DNA of 64,000 nt, from contig NZ_JACIBK010000003.1 of assembly GCF_014195325.1 (NCBI RefSeq), positions 310,001 to 374,000 on the forward strand, given 5' to 3'. Positions 44,041-55,467 of the stretch are shown here, one piece after another. The number at the start of each line of letters is the position of its first letter. Position 1 is the first letter of the stretch. This DNA comes from Rhizobium sp. BK650. Lineage in GTDB: Bacteria; Pseudomonadota; Alphaproteobacteria; Rhizobiales; Rhizobiaceae. The notes beneath the pieces were generated by a model. That model was given only the letters and a program-made list of their open reading frames with translations. It was not told the DNA's origin and ran no database searches. Position numbers and translations under genes: made by a program.

Positions 44041-44253
44041 TCAGAAGGCCTGGATGTTGACGGCCTTCGGGCCCTTGCCCATGCGATCCGGCTCGGTGTC
44101 GAAGGAAACCTGCTGGCCTTCGCGCAGCGACTGGATGCCGGAAGCCTGGAGAGCGGAGATGTGGACGAAAACGTCCTTGGCGCCGCCTTCCGGCGTGATG
44201 AAACCAAAACCCTTGTCCTGGTTGAAGAATTTTACGGTGCCCTTGGTGGCCAT
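44041..44253 (-). CDS. cspA: Cold shock protein
   Basis: The 70-residue cold-shock-domain protein has both RNA-binding motifs: RNP1 KGFGFI (residues 14-19) and RNP2 VFVHI (28-32). It binds single-stranded RNA/DNA as a chaperone in the cytosol. Rhizobia carry several paralogues, so the exact name is arbitrary. The gene has its own terminator and more than 300 bp of upstream DNA without a gene, leaving room for a long regulatory leader as in other csp genes. Confidence 0.93.
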   Translation of the reverse strand: MATKGTVKFFNQDKGFGFITPEGGAKDVFVHISALQASGIQSLREGQQVSFDTEPDRMGKGPKAVNIQAF

Positions 44254-44902
44254 GGGGATAGTCCTTTTCCCATTCTAGTTAGTTTATCCGCACCCCCGGC
44301 GGTGGGGAGGCGGACGGCTTTAGCTTTCGCGTTTCGGCCTAGAAGCCGGACGCGAAGGGTCAGTCGAGACGTCACGTACGGGGAAAGAACATCTACGCGC
44401 ATAGGTGTCACCCATGCCGCCCTATCGGAATTGGCGCTCCGACATGGCAGTACCACTTCAGTCCAGTCACCGGCATGCGAGATGCCCGAGTGTTGCAGTT
44501 CGTGCCAGCATTTCGGGCAAAAAGCAAGCGGCAATATTGTGGCATGGCTTATCCGGTCGCTGGAAACGGTGATGATTCAAATGGTTGGCGGAGCGTTAGC
44601 ATAGAGTGATAAACGTGTATCAAAGCGGCGCATGGCGGGAATTACAACCCTTTGGCGATCCCCCGCCACTTCCAGCTGAGGGCGCCAGCTCCCTCGTTCC
44701 GTGACATCATCCCTCGTGACAGCACGAGGAGGGAATGAGAGGTAAACCACCTCAGCAGCGGGAATCGCATCGCGTTAACCGTTCACCTGTGGGAAAATCC
44801 GTCCCGTTCCACAATTTCGTCCCGAGCGGCCGCAATTATGGCAGGGTGTTTCGGGGCTTGATGCGGTGGCCGCCTGCGGTTAGGTCTCGGAGGGACGAAG
44901 CA
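44254..44902. other. Intergenic region between cspA and the J-domain gene
   Basis: About 650 bp separate two divergent genes. A hairpin CCTCGTG-ACAG-CACGAGG lies near 44711-44728. The cspA-proximal part probably holds its promoter and untranslated leader. A minus-strand stretch reads AFCPKCWHELQHSGISHAGD, with a CPKC pair, but it lacks a start and would overlap the csp leader; I do not call it. Confidence 0.4.
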
Positions 44903-45550
44903 GTGAATGAAGGAAGTGCCGGCGTGATCGATCCCTATGCCATGCTTGGACTGGAGCGCGACGCCAGTGGCGAGGCGATCAAGCTTGCCTGGCGCAAGGC
45001 CGCCAAGGGCGCGCATCCGGATGCCGGCGGCGATAGCGATCATTTCAACCGGCTGCAGATCGCCTATGAACTCCTGCAGGATCCGGTGCGCCGGCGTGTC
45101 TATGACGATACGGGCTACGATCCGCAGCTGGCCGACCCCAAGGATCTCGAAGGCGTGCTGATGCTGGAATCGCTCGTCAACGAGGTGATCCTCGACGAGC
45201 GCGAGCCCGGCAGTTTCGACCCTGTCGCCGCCATGCGCCGCAAGCTCTCCGACGATATCGTCAAAAGCCGCTTCCACATCCTGGAGCTCGAACGCCACCG
45301 CGCCCGCGTGCGCAAACATATTGACCGCCTCGGCCGGCGGCCGGAAACCGACGTGCTCGGCTCCATGATGCGCGCCCGCAGCGAAGCCATCGCCGAGGCC
45401 ATCCGCAAGACGGAAAAGCAGATCGCGACCATCGAGCATACCTATACAATGCTCGAAGGCTATTCCTACGAGGTGGAGGCTCCCGCGCCACTGGAAGAGC
45501 TTGAGATGGTGGAGGTGGCGGAGCCGCAGCGTGAGGAGGCTGCGGAGTAG
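44903..45550 (+). CDS. J-domain protein
   Basis: The 215-residue protein starts at GTG 44903 (GGAGGGA upstream; the open frame runs further 5' without coding character). Residues 9-70 form a DnaJ J-domain with the HPD tripeptide at 38-40 (KGAHPDAGGD). The rest is a charged, helical region (FHILELERHRARVRKHIDRL; EAIRKTEKQIATIEHTYTML) likely to form a coiled coil, without zinc-finger or C-terminal DnaJ domains. It should stimulate DnaK for a specific client. Confidence 0.85.
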   Translation: MNEGSAGVIDPYAMLGLERDASGEAIKLAWRKAAKGAHPDAGGDSDHFNRLQIAYELLQDPVRRRVYDDTGYDPQLADPKDLEGVLMLESLVNEVILDEREPGSFDPVAAMRRKLSDDIVKSRFHILELERHRARVRKHIDRLGRRPETDVLGSMMRARSEAIAEAIRKTEKQIATIEHTYTMLEGYSYEVEAPAPLEELEMVEVAEPQREEAAE

Positions 45551-45688
45551 GGCGACGCTCTATTCGACCATTCATGCTCAAAATGGGCCGCAAACCCCTC
45601 AACGATAGTGGTCACCGGTCCAGGCGCCAGCACTCCAATTTTTCTCCCGACAATCCGTCTCGGCTTCGGCAAGCGAAGCCTCAATCCG

Positions 45689-46336
45689 TCAGTAAAGCGT
45701 CCGCTTATACGCATCCTCGAGATCGGCATCCATTCTGCTCTGCTCGTCCTTGTCTTCCGGCGCGCCTGATGTTTCGTCCAGAATGATCTTCACAAGCGAC
45801 GGCATCTCCGAGCGATCCTGGTGGTGCTCGGGGTTCCACAGGTGAGAGCGCCGGAAAGCCTTGGCGCAGTGCATGAAGACTTCGTCCACCGTGACCACGA
45901 TGGCGAGTTTGGGAAGGCGATCGTTGACCTTCATGCTGTCCAGAAGATCAGGGTCCGTCGTCAGAACGGCGCGTCCATTCACGCGCAATGTGTCGTCGAA
46001 ACCCGGGATCATGAACAGCAGCCCGACACTCGGATTGGCGAGAACATTGACCAATGTATCGAGGCGGTTGTTGCCGGGCCGGTCCGGTATCGCCAGCGTG
46101 CGCTCATCGAGAATTTTGACAAAGCCGACAGGATCGCCACGGGGGCTGACATCGGCCTTGCCGTCAGGATTCTGGGTGCCGATACAGAGAAATGGCGAGC
46201 GCCGGATAAACTCTTGGGCGTGTATGCCGAGCGTGCCCCGACACTTCTGTATGGCCAGGGCATGCGTCGCCTCGAACAGACTTCGAAGAGATTGCTCATC
46301 TGCTATGGCAAATTCCGGATTGAAATTGAACGCCAT
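45689..46336 (-). CDS. FMN-dependent PPOX-family protein (MSMEG_1061 type)
   Basis: The 215-residue protein has the split-barrel fold of pyridoxamine-phosphate-oxidase-like flavoproteins: FLCIGTQNPDGKADVSPRGDPVGFV, LAIPDRPGNNRLDTLVNVLANPSVGLLFMIPG and RVNGRA are the FMN-binding blocks of the MSMEG_1061 subgroup. Members are F420- or FMN-binding redox proteins with unknown substrates. AAGGGGA precedes the ATG. A perfect 16-bp palindrome 26 bp upstream suggests repressor control. Confidence 0.85.
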   Translation of the reverse strand: MAFNFNPEFAIADEQSLRSLFEATHALAIQKCRGTLGIHAQEFIRRSPFLCIGTQNPDGKADVSPRGDPVGFVKILDERTLAIPDRPGNNRLDTLVNVLANPSVGLLFMIPGFDDTLRVNGRAVLTTDPDLLDSMKVNDRLPKLAIVVTVDEVFMHCAKAFRRSHLWNPEHHQDRSEMPSLVKIILDETSGAPEDKDEQSRMDADLEDAYKRTLY

Positions 46337-46362
46337 CGTTATATTCCCCTTGGAAGTTCATA

Positions 46363-46378
46363 TGATGTACGTACATCA
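46363..46378. promoter_or_regulatory. Perfect 16-bp palindrome upstream of the PPOX gene
   Basis: TGATGTACGTACATCA is fully self-complementary and lies 26 bp before the start codon. The form (TGTAC-GTACA) is like the sites of GntR-type or other dimeric repressors. No regulator gene is adjacent. Confidence 0.55.
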
Positions 46379-46651
46379 GATTTGATATCGTGAATTGCCG
46401 TTGCAATCAAGTTAGATCGACTGGAGAGACACGGATGAGCGGTGATCCCATCGATCCGAGTTCGCCGCGATTCCGGCGGCGGATGTTCTCCGTTGTTCGC
46501 GCAGGATGGCGGCCAATGCGGCGGCGATGATGGCTGCTCTGAAACGCCACCGAGTGGCTGCTGCCGGAGGGAATCGAAGCGGTGCTGGAAGATTGCTGCT
46601 CGCGGGCGTGCCAGAAGCATGAGACGGGCAAACTCGGGATGGGGGCTTCCA

Positions 46652-46682
46652 AGAAAAAAGCCCGGTGGGGTTTCCGGGCTTT
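46652..46682 (-). terminator. Intrinsic terminator on the minus strand
   Basis: AAAGCCCGG and CCGGGCTTT form a 9-bp stem with an 8-nt loop, followed on the minus strand by TTTTTTCTT. No annotated gene precedes it on that strand, so the interval 46683-46900 may encode an untranslated RNA or a short peptide. A frame of about 35 codons there is arginine-rich and unconvincing. The rest of 46337-46904 holds nothing recognisable. Confidence 0.6.
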
Positions 46683-46904
46683 AGATCTGATGACGGGCCT
46701 GGCGGCTCGTTTCCGCCCTGCCTCCTTACGCGGCCGTCTCCTCCTCCGGCGCATGCAATTCCGACAATGTACTCCGATTGAAACCTGCGGCACAGCTCGC
46801 CCTCAAATTGAGTTGGGGAAAAGCTGTGGAAATTGCGGTGGAACAATCAGCGTTATCAGAGGTTCCGTAAGCATCGATCAACTGATCTACCTGGGAGAAA
46901 GCCC

Positions 46905-47234
46905 ATGCGTATGAAAATTGTTGCAGCCTCGCTTCTTGCCCTCGGCATGGCGACATCCGCCTTTGCCCAATCCAACCCGGCCCCGACGGGCGCGACCATG
47001 GACAAGAACACCGTCGATACCGGCGGCGGCGCTGGCACCACTGCGAAGAAGCCAATGACGACGCATAAGGTCAAGCCGCACAACATGAAGGTGTCTAGCC
47101 ACACCAAGACGCATAAGCTCCGCTGCCCCGGCCACGCCAGCAGCAGCGGCACCGGCCCCGGCAAGCTGCAGACCCAGGGCGGCACCAGCAACGCCACCCC
47201 GATGGACGAAGCCTGCGCGGCGCATAATAACTGA
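46905..47234 (+). CDS. Small secreted protein
   Basis: ATG 46905 follows GGGAG. The 109-residue product has a signal peptide (MKIVAASLLALGMATSAFA) and a low-complexity mature part with Thr/Lys/His-rich segments (KPMTTHKVKPHNMKVSSHTK) and one Cys pair (LRCPGHAS and DEACAAHN). It resembles small periplasmic proteins common in Rhizobium with similar signal sequences. Function unknown. A hairpin terminator follows. Confidence 0.65.
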   Translation: MRMKIVAASLLALGMATSAFAQSNPAPTGATMDKNTVDTGGGAGTTAKKPMTTHKVKPHNMKVSSHTKTHKLRCPGHASSSGTGPGKLQTQGGTSNATPMDEACAAHNN

Positions 47235-47269
47235 TGCCCTGAAGCCGGATACGGCGCGGGTCGAGTAAT

Positions 47270-47300
47270 ACCCGGTCATCGTGAGGTGGCCGGGTGTTTT
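47270..47300 (+). terminator. Intrinsic terminator of the small secreted protein gene
   Basis: ACCCGG..CATC pairs with GGTGGCCGGGT and is followed by GTTTTCTT. It lies 36 bp past the stop. Confidence 0.65.
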
Positions 47301-47360
47301 CTTATGGCCATCGCTTTCGGGAGCTGAAGGAAATCGAGAAGACGAAGGCGAGGGCATGCC

Positions 47361-47574
47361 GTGCGGCACCCCCCTCTGCCCTGCCGGGCATCTCCCCACA
47401 GGTGGGGAGATTGGCTGGGCGCGCCGGTATCCCCAGACATCAGCGTTGCAAAGCACGACCTTAGCGATGTGCGAAGGTCAAGCCGCTTGTCGATCTCCAC
47501 CCTTGTGGGGGGTCCGAAGGACGGGTCGAGACCCGCGGCTCGACCCCGGCAACCCGGCAGGGCAGAGGGGGGTG
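47361..47574. repeat. Palindromic-ended intergenic repeat, copy B
   Basis: This is the inverted counterpart of the element at 29662-29882: the same ends (CCCCCCTCTGCCCTGCCGGG) and internal blocks (GCTGGGCGCGCCGGTATCCC, AAGGTCAAGCCGCTTGTCGA, CCGAAGGACGGGTCGAGACC) appear in reverse-complement order. Two such copies 17.7 kb apart could support an inversion of the segment between them. It fills most of the gap between the secreted-protein gene and the exonuclease gene. Confidence 0.8.
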
Positions 47575-47704
47575 CTCCACGGCAAAGCGTTTACAATCAC
47601 GCCCCACACCACCCCGGCTTTCCTCTGCTACAATCCCATGGCAACCCGCAAATATCCCGCTATGCTCACCCCAACACGAAAACACACCGGGGAGCAGAAC
47701 AGGC

Positions 47705-48313
47705 GTGCCGCATATCTACATCGTCACCGATTGCGAATTCGACGGCCCCGTACCGGGCGCTCATTCGATGCTCTCCTTCGCCTGCGTCGCCGTCACCGAA
47801 GCTGGCCTCCTCGCAGGCGAGTTCGAAGCCGTGCTGCAGCCGCTGGAGGGCGCGGGGCGCGATCAGCGGACTTCAGCTTTCTGGCAGGCCCATCCGCAGG
47901 CCTTCGCGGCGGCGACGGAGAGGCCGGAACCCGCGGCCGAGGTCATGGCCCGCTTCACCGCCTGGGTGACATCCTTCGGCGCCGAGCCGATCTTCGCCGC
48001 CCATCCGCTCGCGCTCGACGGCCCCTGGATCGATCATTACCTGAAGCGTTTTACCGGCCGGCCGCTGTTCGAAGGGCCGTGGATTGCCGATCGGCTGTTC
48101 TGCCATCCGCCGCTCTGTATCCAGTCGATGGTGGCGGGTGCGACGGGCCGCAAACCGTGGGAGTGCGATATCGCCCATTATCCGCGCGAATGGCTCGGCC
48201 ATGTCGAGCACACGCATCGCGCCATCGACGATGCTCGCGGCTATGCCAATCTCCTGCATTTCTTCCTGACGCGGCGCGAAGCCGGCGGCGGCTACCGGCC
48301 GCTTCTGTCGTAG
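47705..48313 (+). CDS. DEDDh 3'-5' exonuclease
   Basis: The 202-residue protein has the RNase T/DnaQ-like fold: Asp9 and Glu11 (VTDCEFDGPVPG), Asp near 103 (AHPLALDGPWIDHYL) and the final HTHRAIDDARGYANLL with the His and Asp of a DEDDh site. It starts at GTG 47705. Such stand-alone exonucleases trim DNA or RNA 3' ends or degrade oligonucleotides in the cytosol; the substrate is not clear. Confidence 0.82.
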   Translation: MPHIYIVTDCEFDGPVPGAHSMLSFACVAVTEAGLLAGEFEAVLQPLEGAGRDQRTSAFWQAHPQAFAAATERPEPAAEVMARFTAWVTSFGAEPIFAAHPLALDGPWIDHYLKRFTGRPLFEGPWIADRLFCHPPLCIQSMVAGATGRKPWECDIAHYPREWLGHVEHTHRAIDDARGYANLLHFFLTRREAGGGYRPLLS

Positions 48314-48321
48314 ACCCAGCT

Positions 48322-48708
48322 TTAGGTCAGCCGGATCAAGCCGGCCTCCGTCGGCCTGAAGCCGCAGGCGCGGTAAAAGCCGGTCAGATGCGGCTCGAAA
48401 TCGACATGCAGCCATTGCGCCCCGCGCTCCCGGGCGATCAGCGCGGCCTCCATGACAAGCGCGGTCGCAATGCCCTGCCGGCGCAGATCCGGATGCACCG
48501 TGGTATCGAGGATGAAGGCATGCCCGCCGCCATCCCAGGCGACATTGACGAAGCCGATCAGCCGGCCTTCATGATAGGCGCCGAGATGGGCAAGGCTGCG
48601 CGGCAGGATGCGGGCGAAATCCGGTGCCTCGGCGCCATCCCAGGCGGCGGGCCAAAGGGCGGCGAATTCTTCCGGCGTAGGAAAAGGGTCGATGCGGATA
48701 TCTGGCAT
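48322..48708 (-). CDS. GNAT-family N-acetyltransferase
   Basis: The 128-residue protein starts at ATG 48708. LDTTVHPDLRRQGIATALVMEAALIA carries the acetyl-CoA loop (RRQGIA), and WLHVDFEPHLTGFYRACGFRPT is the C-terminal GNAT motif. Small size suggests a minimal single-domain enzyme acting on a small molecule. It lies 51 bp after the MFS gene on the same strand, so the two probably share a transcript. Confidence 0.87.
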   Translation of the reverse strand: MPDIRIDPFPTPEEFAALWPAAWDGAEAPDFARILPRSLAHLGAYHEGRLIGFVNVAWDGGGHAFILDTTVHPDLRRQGIATALVMEAALIARERGAQWLHVDFEPHLTGFYRACGFRPTEAGLIRLT

Positions 48709-48758
48709 GCATAATTTCCGGGGGCTGATCCCGGCAAGACTACCGTAGATGCGGGCGG

Positions 48759-49931
48759 TTAGCCATGCGTCTTCACGGGCTCCGGGCCGCCGGCAATCGA
48801 AGCTGCGGGTGCGAGCGCCCGGCTGACCAGAAGGGCGGCAAGGATGACGGGCACGACGGCCCAATAGGAAAAGCGGATGCCGAAATGTTCAGCGATAAAG
48901 CCGAGCAACGGCGGCCCGGCGAAGAAGACGAGAAAGGTCGTCTGCCCGAGCGCTGCGACATTGACGGAGGCCGCGCGGTCCGTGCTCCGGGCGGCGGCCG
49001 AGATCGCCAGCGGATAGACCGAGGAACAGCCGATGCCCGTCAGCCCGAATCCGATGAGCGCAATGACGGGATGCATGGCGGTTGCGACCAGGACGAGGCC
49101 GACGGCGGCGATCGCCAGCAGCGTCAGCGCCACCGGGCGCGGATTGAAGCGGTCGACGATCGGGTCCATGCCGAGCCGGCCGATGGCGATGCAGAGCGAG
49201 AAGAGCGTGACGCTGAGCCCGCCGACGAAGGGGGCCGCCGCAAAGACGTCGCGCATATAGATCGCCGACCAGTCCACGCTCGCGCCTTCCGCCAGAAGCG
49301 GCGCGGCGCCGATCAGGCAAAGCGGCAGCAACCCGACCGTGGGAAAAGCGACGAGCGGCGTTTTTTTCGTCTCCGTACCCTTGCGCGGCGGCGCGCTCCT
49401 GATGCCGGAAAAGACGATCGAGCCTGAAATCAGGACGGCCAGGAGGACGAGCACGCTGTGCAGCTCGATGGAGACGCCGGCCTGCCGCAGGCCGGCGGCA
49501 ATGAAGGCTGTCATGAAGAAGCCGAGGCTCCACATGCCGTGCGCCCGGCTCATGATCCGGTAGCCGAGCAGCGCCTCGTGACGATCGGTCTCGATATTGG
49601 CATTGATCTCGAAGGCGCCTGTGAACAGCCCGGCAATGAAGAACAATGGCAGCGCAGGCAGCGCTGAGGGCATGAAGGGAATGAGCGCGAAGAAGAACGA
49701 CGCGCCGAACACGGTGATGAAGGCCATCCTGCGCGCCCCGAGCCTCTCGATGAACCGCACGGAAAATGTCAGCCCGCACAGCACGCCAGTCGACATCACA
49801 GCCAGCAGCAAGCCAAGCTCGCTTTCGCTGACGCCGAACTTGCGCTGCAGATCGGGCAGGCGCGAGACCAGGGCGCCGAGCGAGACGGCGACGGCGAACT
49901 GGATGAAAAAGATGCGGTGATGGGGCTTCAT
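48759..49931 (-). CDS. MFS transporter, YbjJ/MocC-like
   Basis: The 390-residue protein has 12 predicted membrane segments. FFIQFAVAVSLGALVSRLPD at the N-terminus, RFIERLGARRM after segment 2 and MSRAHGMWSLGFFMTAF in the middle are typical of the YbjJ-like branch. An exporter of small metabolites is expected; the rhizopine protein MocC is a distant relative by architecture but no rhizopine genes are here. GGAGGA precedes the ATG. A palindrome CTGACAG-TTT-CTGTCAG lies about 120 bp upstream. Confidence 0.88.
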   Translation of the reverse strand: MKPHHRIFFIQFAVAVSLGALVSRLPDLQRKFGVSESELGLLLAVMSTGVLCGLTFSVRFIERLGARRMAFITVFGASFFFALIPFMPSALPALPLFFIAGLFTGAFEINANIETDRHEALLGYRIMSRAHGMWSLGFFMTAFIAAGLRQAGVSIELHSVLVLLAVLISGSIVFSGIRSAPPRKGTETKKTPLVAFPTVGLLPLCLIGAAPLLAEGASVDWSAIYMRDVFAAAPFVGGLSVTLFSLCIAIGRLGMDPIVDRFNPRPVALTLLAIAAVGLVLVATAMHPVIALIGFGLTGIGCSSVYPLAISAAARSTDRAASVNVAALGQTTFLVFFAGPPLLGFIAEHFGIRFSYWAVVPVILAALLVSRALAPAASIAGGPEPVKTHG

Positions 49932-50341
49932 TTCGGGGCGCTCCTCCGGTGCGATCTGGATGGACGCCCGGCGCTTCCCTCGGCATGGCCGGACATTTTT
50001 GCCGCGCGCTTGGCTCGCATGGTTGCGGCGCCGGCATTATGCGGGAGGTGTGCTGACAGTTTCTGTCAGTAGTGGTGGGAGGTTTGGGGAAGGGGTGTAT
50101 TTGTTCCGGATTGCGGCGCTGGCGCCTTGTTGAAAGCCTAACCGTTCCCGCTCGCATCATCGGCCTTACAGGCCGCCACGTCGCCGTTCCAGGGTCTGAT
50201 GCGGCGCCCGCGTGGAGGTAGGGCAGGTTTAGACCGACGGATGCCCAGTCGCGGGCAAAGCCAAGACAGCAGCGTAAATGCCGCCGCCTGGACCGCACAT
50301 TGAAGTTGTCGCTTCGCTAGTGTACCACCAACTTAACGGGG
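49932..50341. other. Intergenic region with a palindrome; boundary of an accessory patch
   Basis: The perfect inverted repeat CTGACAG-TTT-CTGTCAG at 50053-50069 lies upstream of the MFS gene and is a possible operator. Toward 50341 the sequence changes from chromosomal to lower-GC DNA. A short minus-strand stretch (CGPGGGIYAAVLALPATGHP) near 50229-50300 may be a gene scrap, unidentified. Confidence 0.4.
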
Positions 50342-51163
50342 GTGAGAGTGCTAGCTGGGGTACATTGGCAACCTGCGCGAATAGAGCGCGTGAATATGGT
50401 GCTTGCAACAAGCACTAGGCCACTGCTGGTGGTCACCGATGTAGGCACGGCACTTGTGAAATACATGGGTAACCGAGCAGGTTTAGATGCATTAGTAACA
50501 GAACTGCTAGCAGCGGAACTTGCCGGCAAAATTGGTCTCCGCACGCCAGACTTTGCGGTGGTGGAGATACCGGACGTCGAAACTACTGACCCGCTTGTCA
50601 CAGTTCAGGGCGGTCCGGCATTCTTTTCTCGCTGGGAGCAGGCTCAGAGCTTATCGCCAAATTCGAAGCTTCTGGCCAATCTACGGACGCCGAGCGACCT
50701 AGCACTCCTGGTGGCATTCGACACTTGGATCAGAAATAAGGATCGCTTTGCAGAGGATGCAAACGGTGCCGTCCTGAACTACGACAACATCCTGTTCGTG
50801 CCAGATAAGCGGAGAACAAAGCTACTGGTCATTGATCACAGCCATGCGTTCGCTGAGACCTCGCTGGATGACGAAATCAACGATTCCTGGGCTACCGAAC
50901 AAACGGTTTACGGTTTGTTTAAGGAGTTTGCCCCAATGCTGACCCGCGGCGACGTGAAATCGGCGCTTGATACACTATGCGGTGTGGCAATTGGCGAGAT
51001 AAGGAATATATGTCTTTCGCCGCCGGCGGAGTGGGGCTTTACTGCCAGCACTGCCAATCGTCTGACTGATTTGCTAGTGCAACGGGCAAAACGGATGAGC
51101 GAATGGCTGCCTGACGCGATATTCGACCAAATGGAACTTGATCTAGGCGGGAAGGAGGCTTGA
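50342..51163 (+). CDS. HipA-like kinase-domain protein
   Basis: The 273-residue protein has a HipA/PI3-kinase-like core without the usual HipA N-terminal subdomain: Lys40 (ALVKYMGNRAG) for ATP, WIRNKDRFAE (residues 129-138) as the catalytic-loop equivalent, NYDNILFV with the metal-binding Asn149, and VIDHSHAF with Asp165. All expected kinase residues are present. It starts at GTG 50342 or 50348 after GGGGG. The next gene, one base away, encodes DUF3037; HipA-like/DUF3037 pairs recur in many bacteria. A phosphotransfer role in a stress or toxin-antitoxin-like unit is inference. Confidence 0.78.
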   Translation: MRVLAGVHWQPARIERVNMVLATSTRPLLVVTDVGTALVKYMGNRAGLDALVTELLAAELAGKIGLRTPDFAVVEIPDVETTDPLVTVQGGPAFFSRWEQAQSLSPNSKLLANLRTPSDLALLVAFDTWIRNKDRFAEDANGAVLNYDNILFVPDKRRTKLLVIDHSHAFAETSLDDEINDSWATEQTVYGLFKEFAPMLTRGDVKSALDTLCGVAIGEIRNICLSPPAEWGFTASTANRLTDLLVQRAKRMSEWLPDAIFDQMELDLGGKEA

Positions 51164-51164
51164 A

Positions 51165-51944
51165 ATGGAATCAATGAAACTATTCTATTCTATAGTACAG
51201 TTCAGCCCGTTTCCGGAGCGGTTTGAATACGTTAACTTGGGAGTTGTGGTATTTGAAAACCGTAAGGGCAAGGTTGTCGTTAAACTGGCAGACGACTTTG
51301 CACGCGCGAAAAAATTCTTTGGTGACTTCAACGCGACATTCCTAAAAAGCGCTGTTCACGATTTTTCGCAGAGGGTCGTGCATAACTTCTCTCGATCGGC
51401 GGTTGCCGCTACATCTATAAACGAGTTTAATTCTAAGAGAGCCGATCTATTTCGCCTGACACCGATGAACGCAGTTGCTGGCGAGCGAGCTGATGATGTC
51501 GCGGAGAAACTCTTCATCGAATTGGTCGCTTGGCATGGTCATTCCAAGAAAATTGAGCGAATTAACACGTTGTTAACGACTGCTTTTCGCGATGCTGGCG
51601 TCCTGTCTCTCCTCGACAAGCGCCCCGAGCCTGTCCACATTGAGCAGTATGGAGTGAGCGTTCAAGCTGATTACGGCTATCAGAACGGAGTTTACAACCT
51701 GATCGACGCCGCTCGATTTGACAATCCGCAGCGGGGTCTTGCTGAAGCCGGAAAGCGAGTTTTGGAAGGGAAGGCACTCTCCGAGATGCTGGGAAAACGC
51801 CTCATTGTCGTGGGCGAGTTCGGCACTCAACCCGATCGTTTCGTTGATAACCTGCGAAGTGATTTTCAGAGTGTTGGTGCAAAGCTCTTCCGACTGGAAG
51901 AGGTCTACGAACTCTCCGAAGAAATACGGCGAAGCGCGCACTGA
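51165..51944 (+). CDS. DUF3037 protein, partner of the HipA-like kinase
   Basis: The 259-residue protein opens with KLFYSIVQFSPFPERFEYVN, LGVVVFE, the DUF3037 signature. The middle is helical with several FxxxxHxF-like stretches; the C-terminus (LRSDFQSVGAKLFRLEEVYE) is amphipathic. No known catalytic motif is seen. GGAAGGAGG precedes the ATG, which is one base after the kinase stop, so the two are expressed together. Function of DUF3037 is unknown. GC is lower than the flanking core genes, consistent with an acquired pair. Confidence 0.78.
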   Translation: MESMKLFYSIVQFSPFPERFEYVNLGVVVFENRKGKVVVKLADDFARAKKFFGDFNATFLKSAVHDFSQRVVHNFSRSAVAATSINEFNSKRADLFRLTPMNAVAGERADDVAEKLFIELVAWHGHSKKIERINTLLTTAFRDAGVLSLLDKRPEPVHIEQYGVSVQADYGYQNGVYNLIDAARFDNPQRGLAEAGKRVLEGKALSEMLGKRLIVVGEFGTQPDRFVDNLRSDFQSVGAKLFRLEEVYELSEEIRRSAH

Positions 51945-52256
51945 CACGAGACAGCTTGCCCTCTATGTTATTTGTGCGCGGCGTTTTGATCCAAATTAAC
52001 GCGCGGCATCGTAGATGGATAGATAGCCGCGCTCTCAGCTGTTGAATCTGCTTTCTGTGTTGCAGCTGTCTTACACGCTATTTATCGGTCAACAAGATAC
52101 AGACGACATCCCTGAGTGCAGGCATAGGCGTTGGTGACATCTGCCGCCCCTCTACGGCGAAGTGTAGCTCAGGGCGGTATCGAACACGGCAGCTGCTTTG
52201 GGGCTCAAAACGCCTGATCAGGTCAGGCGTTTATAGGCAGCAAGAGAAACGCCTTT
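51945..52256. other. Intergenic region after the kinase pair
   Basis: The 312-bp interval between convergent genes holds no credible frame. At 52209-52231 it contains a terminator. The rest is unremarkable and grades back into chromosomal composition near uvrB. Confidence 0.4.
52209..52231. terminator. Bidirectional terminator between DUF3037 and uvrB
   Basis: AACGCCTGA and TCAGGCGTT form a 9-bp stem with a TCAGG loop. A-rich and T-rich flanks allow it to serve uvrB on the minus strand and the kinase pair on the plus strand. Confidence 0.65.
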
Positions 52257-55190
<2,934 letters not shown>

Positions 55191-55315
55191 GCGCGGAATA
55201 TGGCTGTTGTGGTGCAGAAATGGAAGGGGTTGAGAGTACAAAAGGGAAACGAATGAATCGTTCGGGATTTTGGAATAGTGGGATTTCTGAAGAAACGTCT
55301 CGTGAAACAAAAAGG

Positions 55316-55456
55316 CCCCGCCCCAAACCCCTCCCCACAAGGGGGAGGGGCTTAAACTGCCGCGCCCGCCTTCCACATGTCAGACGTTTCGGAAGAGGTG
55401 GGGAGAGCGCCCCAAGTTAGTCCCTCCCCTTGTGGGGAGGGGTTGGGGAGGGGTTT
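55316..55456. repeat. Second class of palindromic intergenic repeat
   Basis: The ends CCCCAAACCCCTCCCCACAA..GGGGGAGGGG and CCCTCCCCTTGTGGGGAGGG..TTGGGGAGGGG are inverted copies flanking about 75 bp. It lies between the divergent-looking uvrB 5' end and the GH15 3' end (both minus strand). It is distinct from A/B in its core but built on the same plan. Confidence 0.65.
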
Positions 55457-55467
55457 TTGCCACTCCA

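Noticed and set aside
44232..44534. Minus-strand frame with a CPKC pair upstream of cspA
   Set aside because: It overlaps the csp start region, lacks a good start codon and shows no coherent domain; likely untranslated leader.
44161..44604. Plus-strand frame antisense to cspA
   Set aside because: Antisense shadow of cspA and its leader; no ribosome site.
46412..46846. Minus-strand frame of 144 codons
   Set aside because: It reads through a strong intrinsic terminator hairpin and has no coding character.
55191..55376. 62-codon N-terminal extension of uvrB
   Set aside because: The upstream codons are translated palindromic repeat ([12 protein letters not shown]) with no conservation expected; MAKSPKKSP is the natural start.
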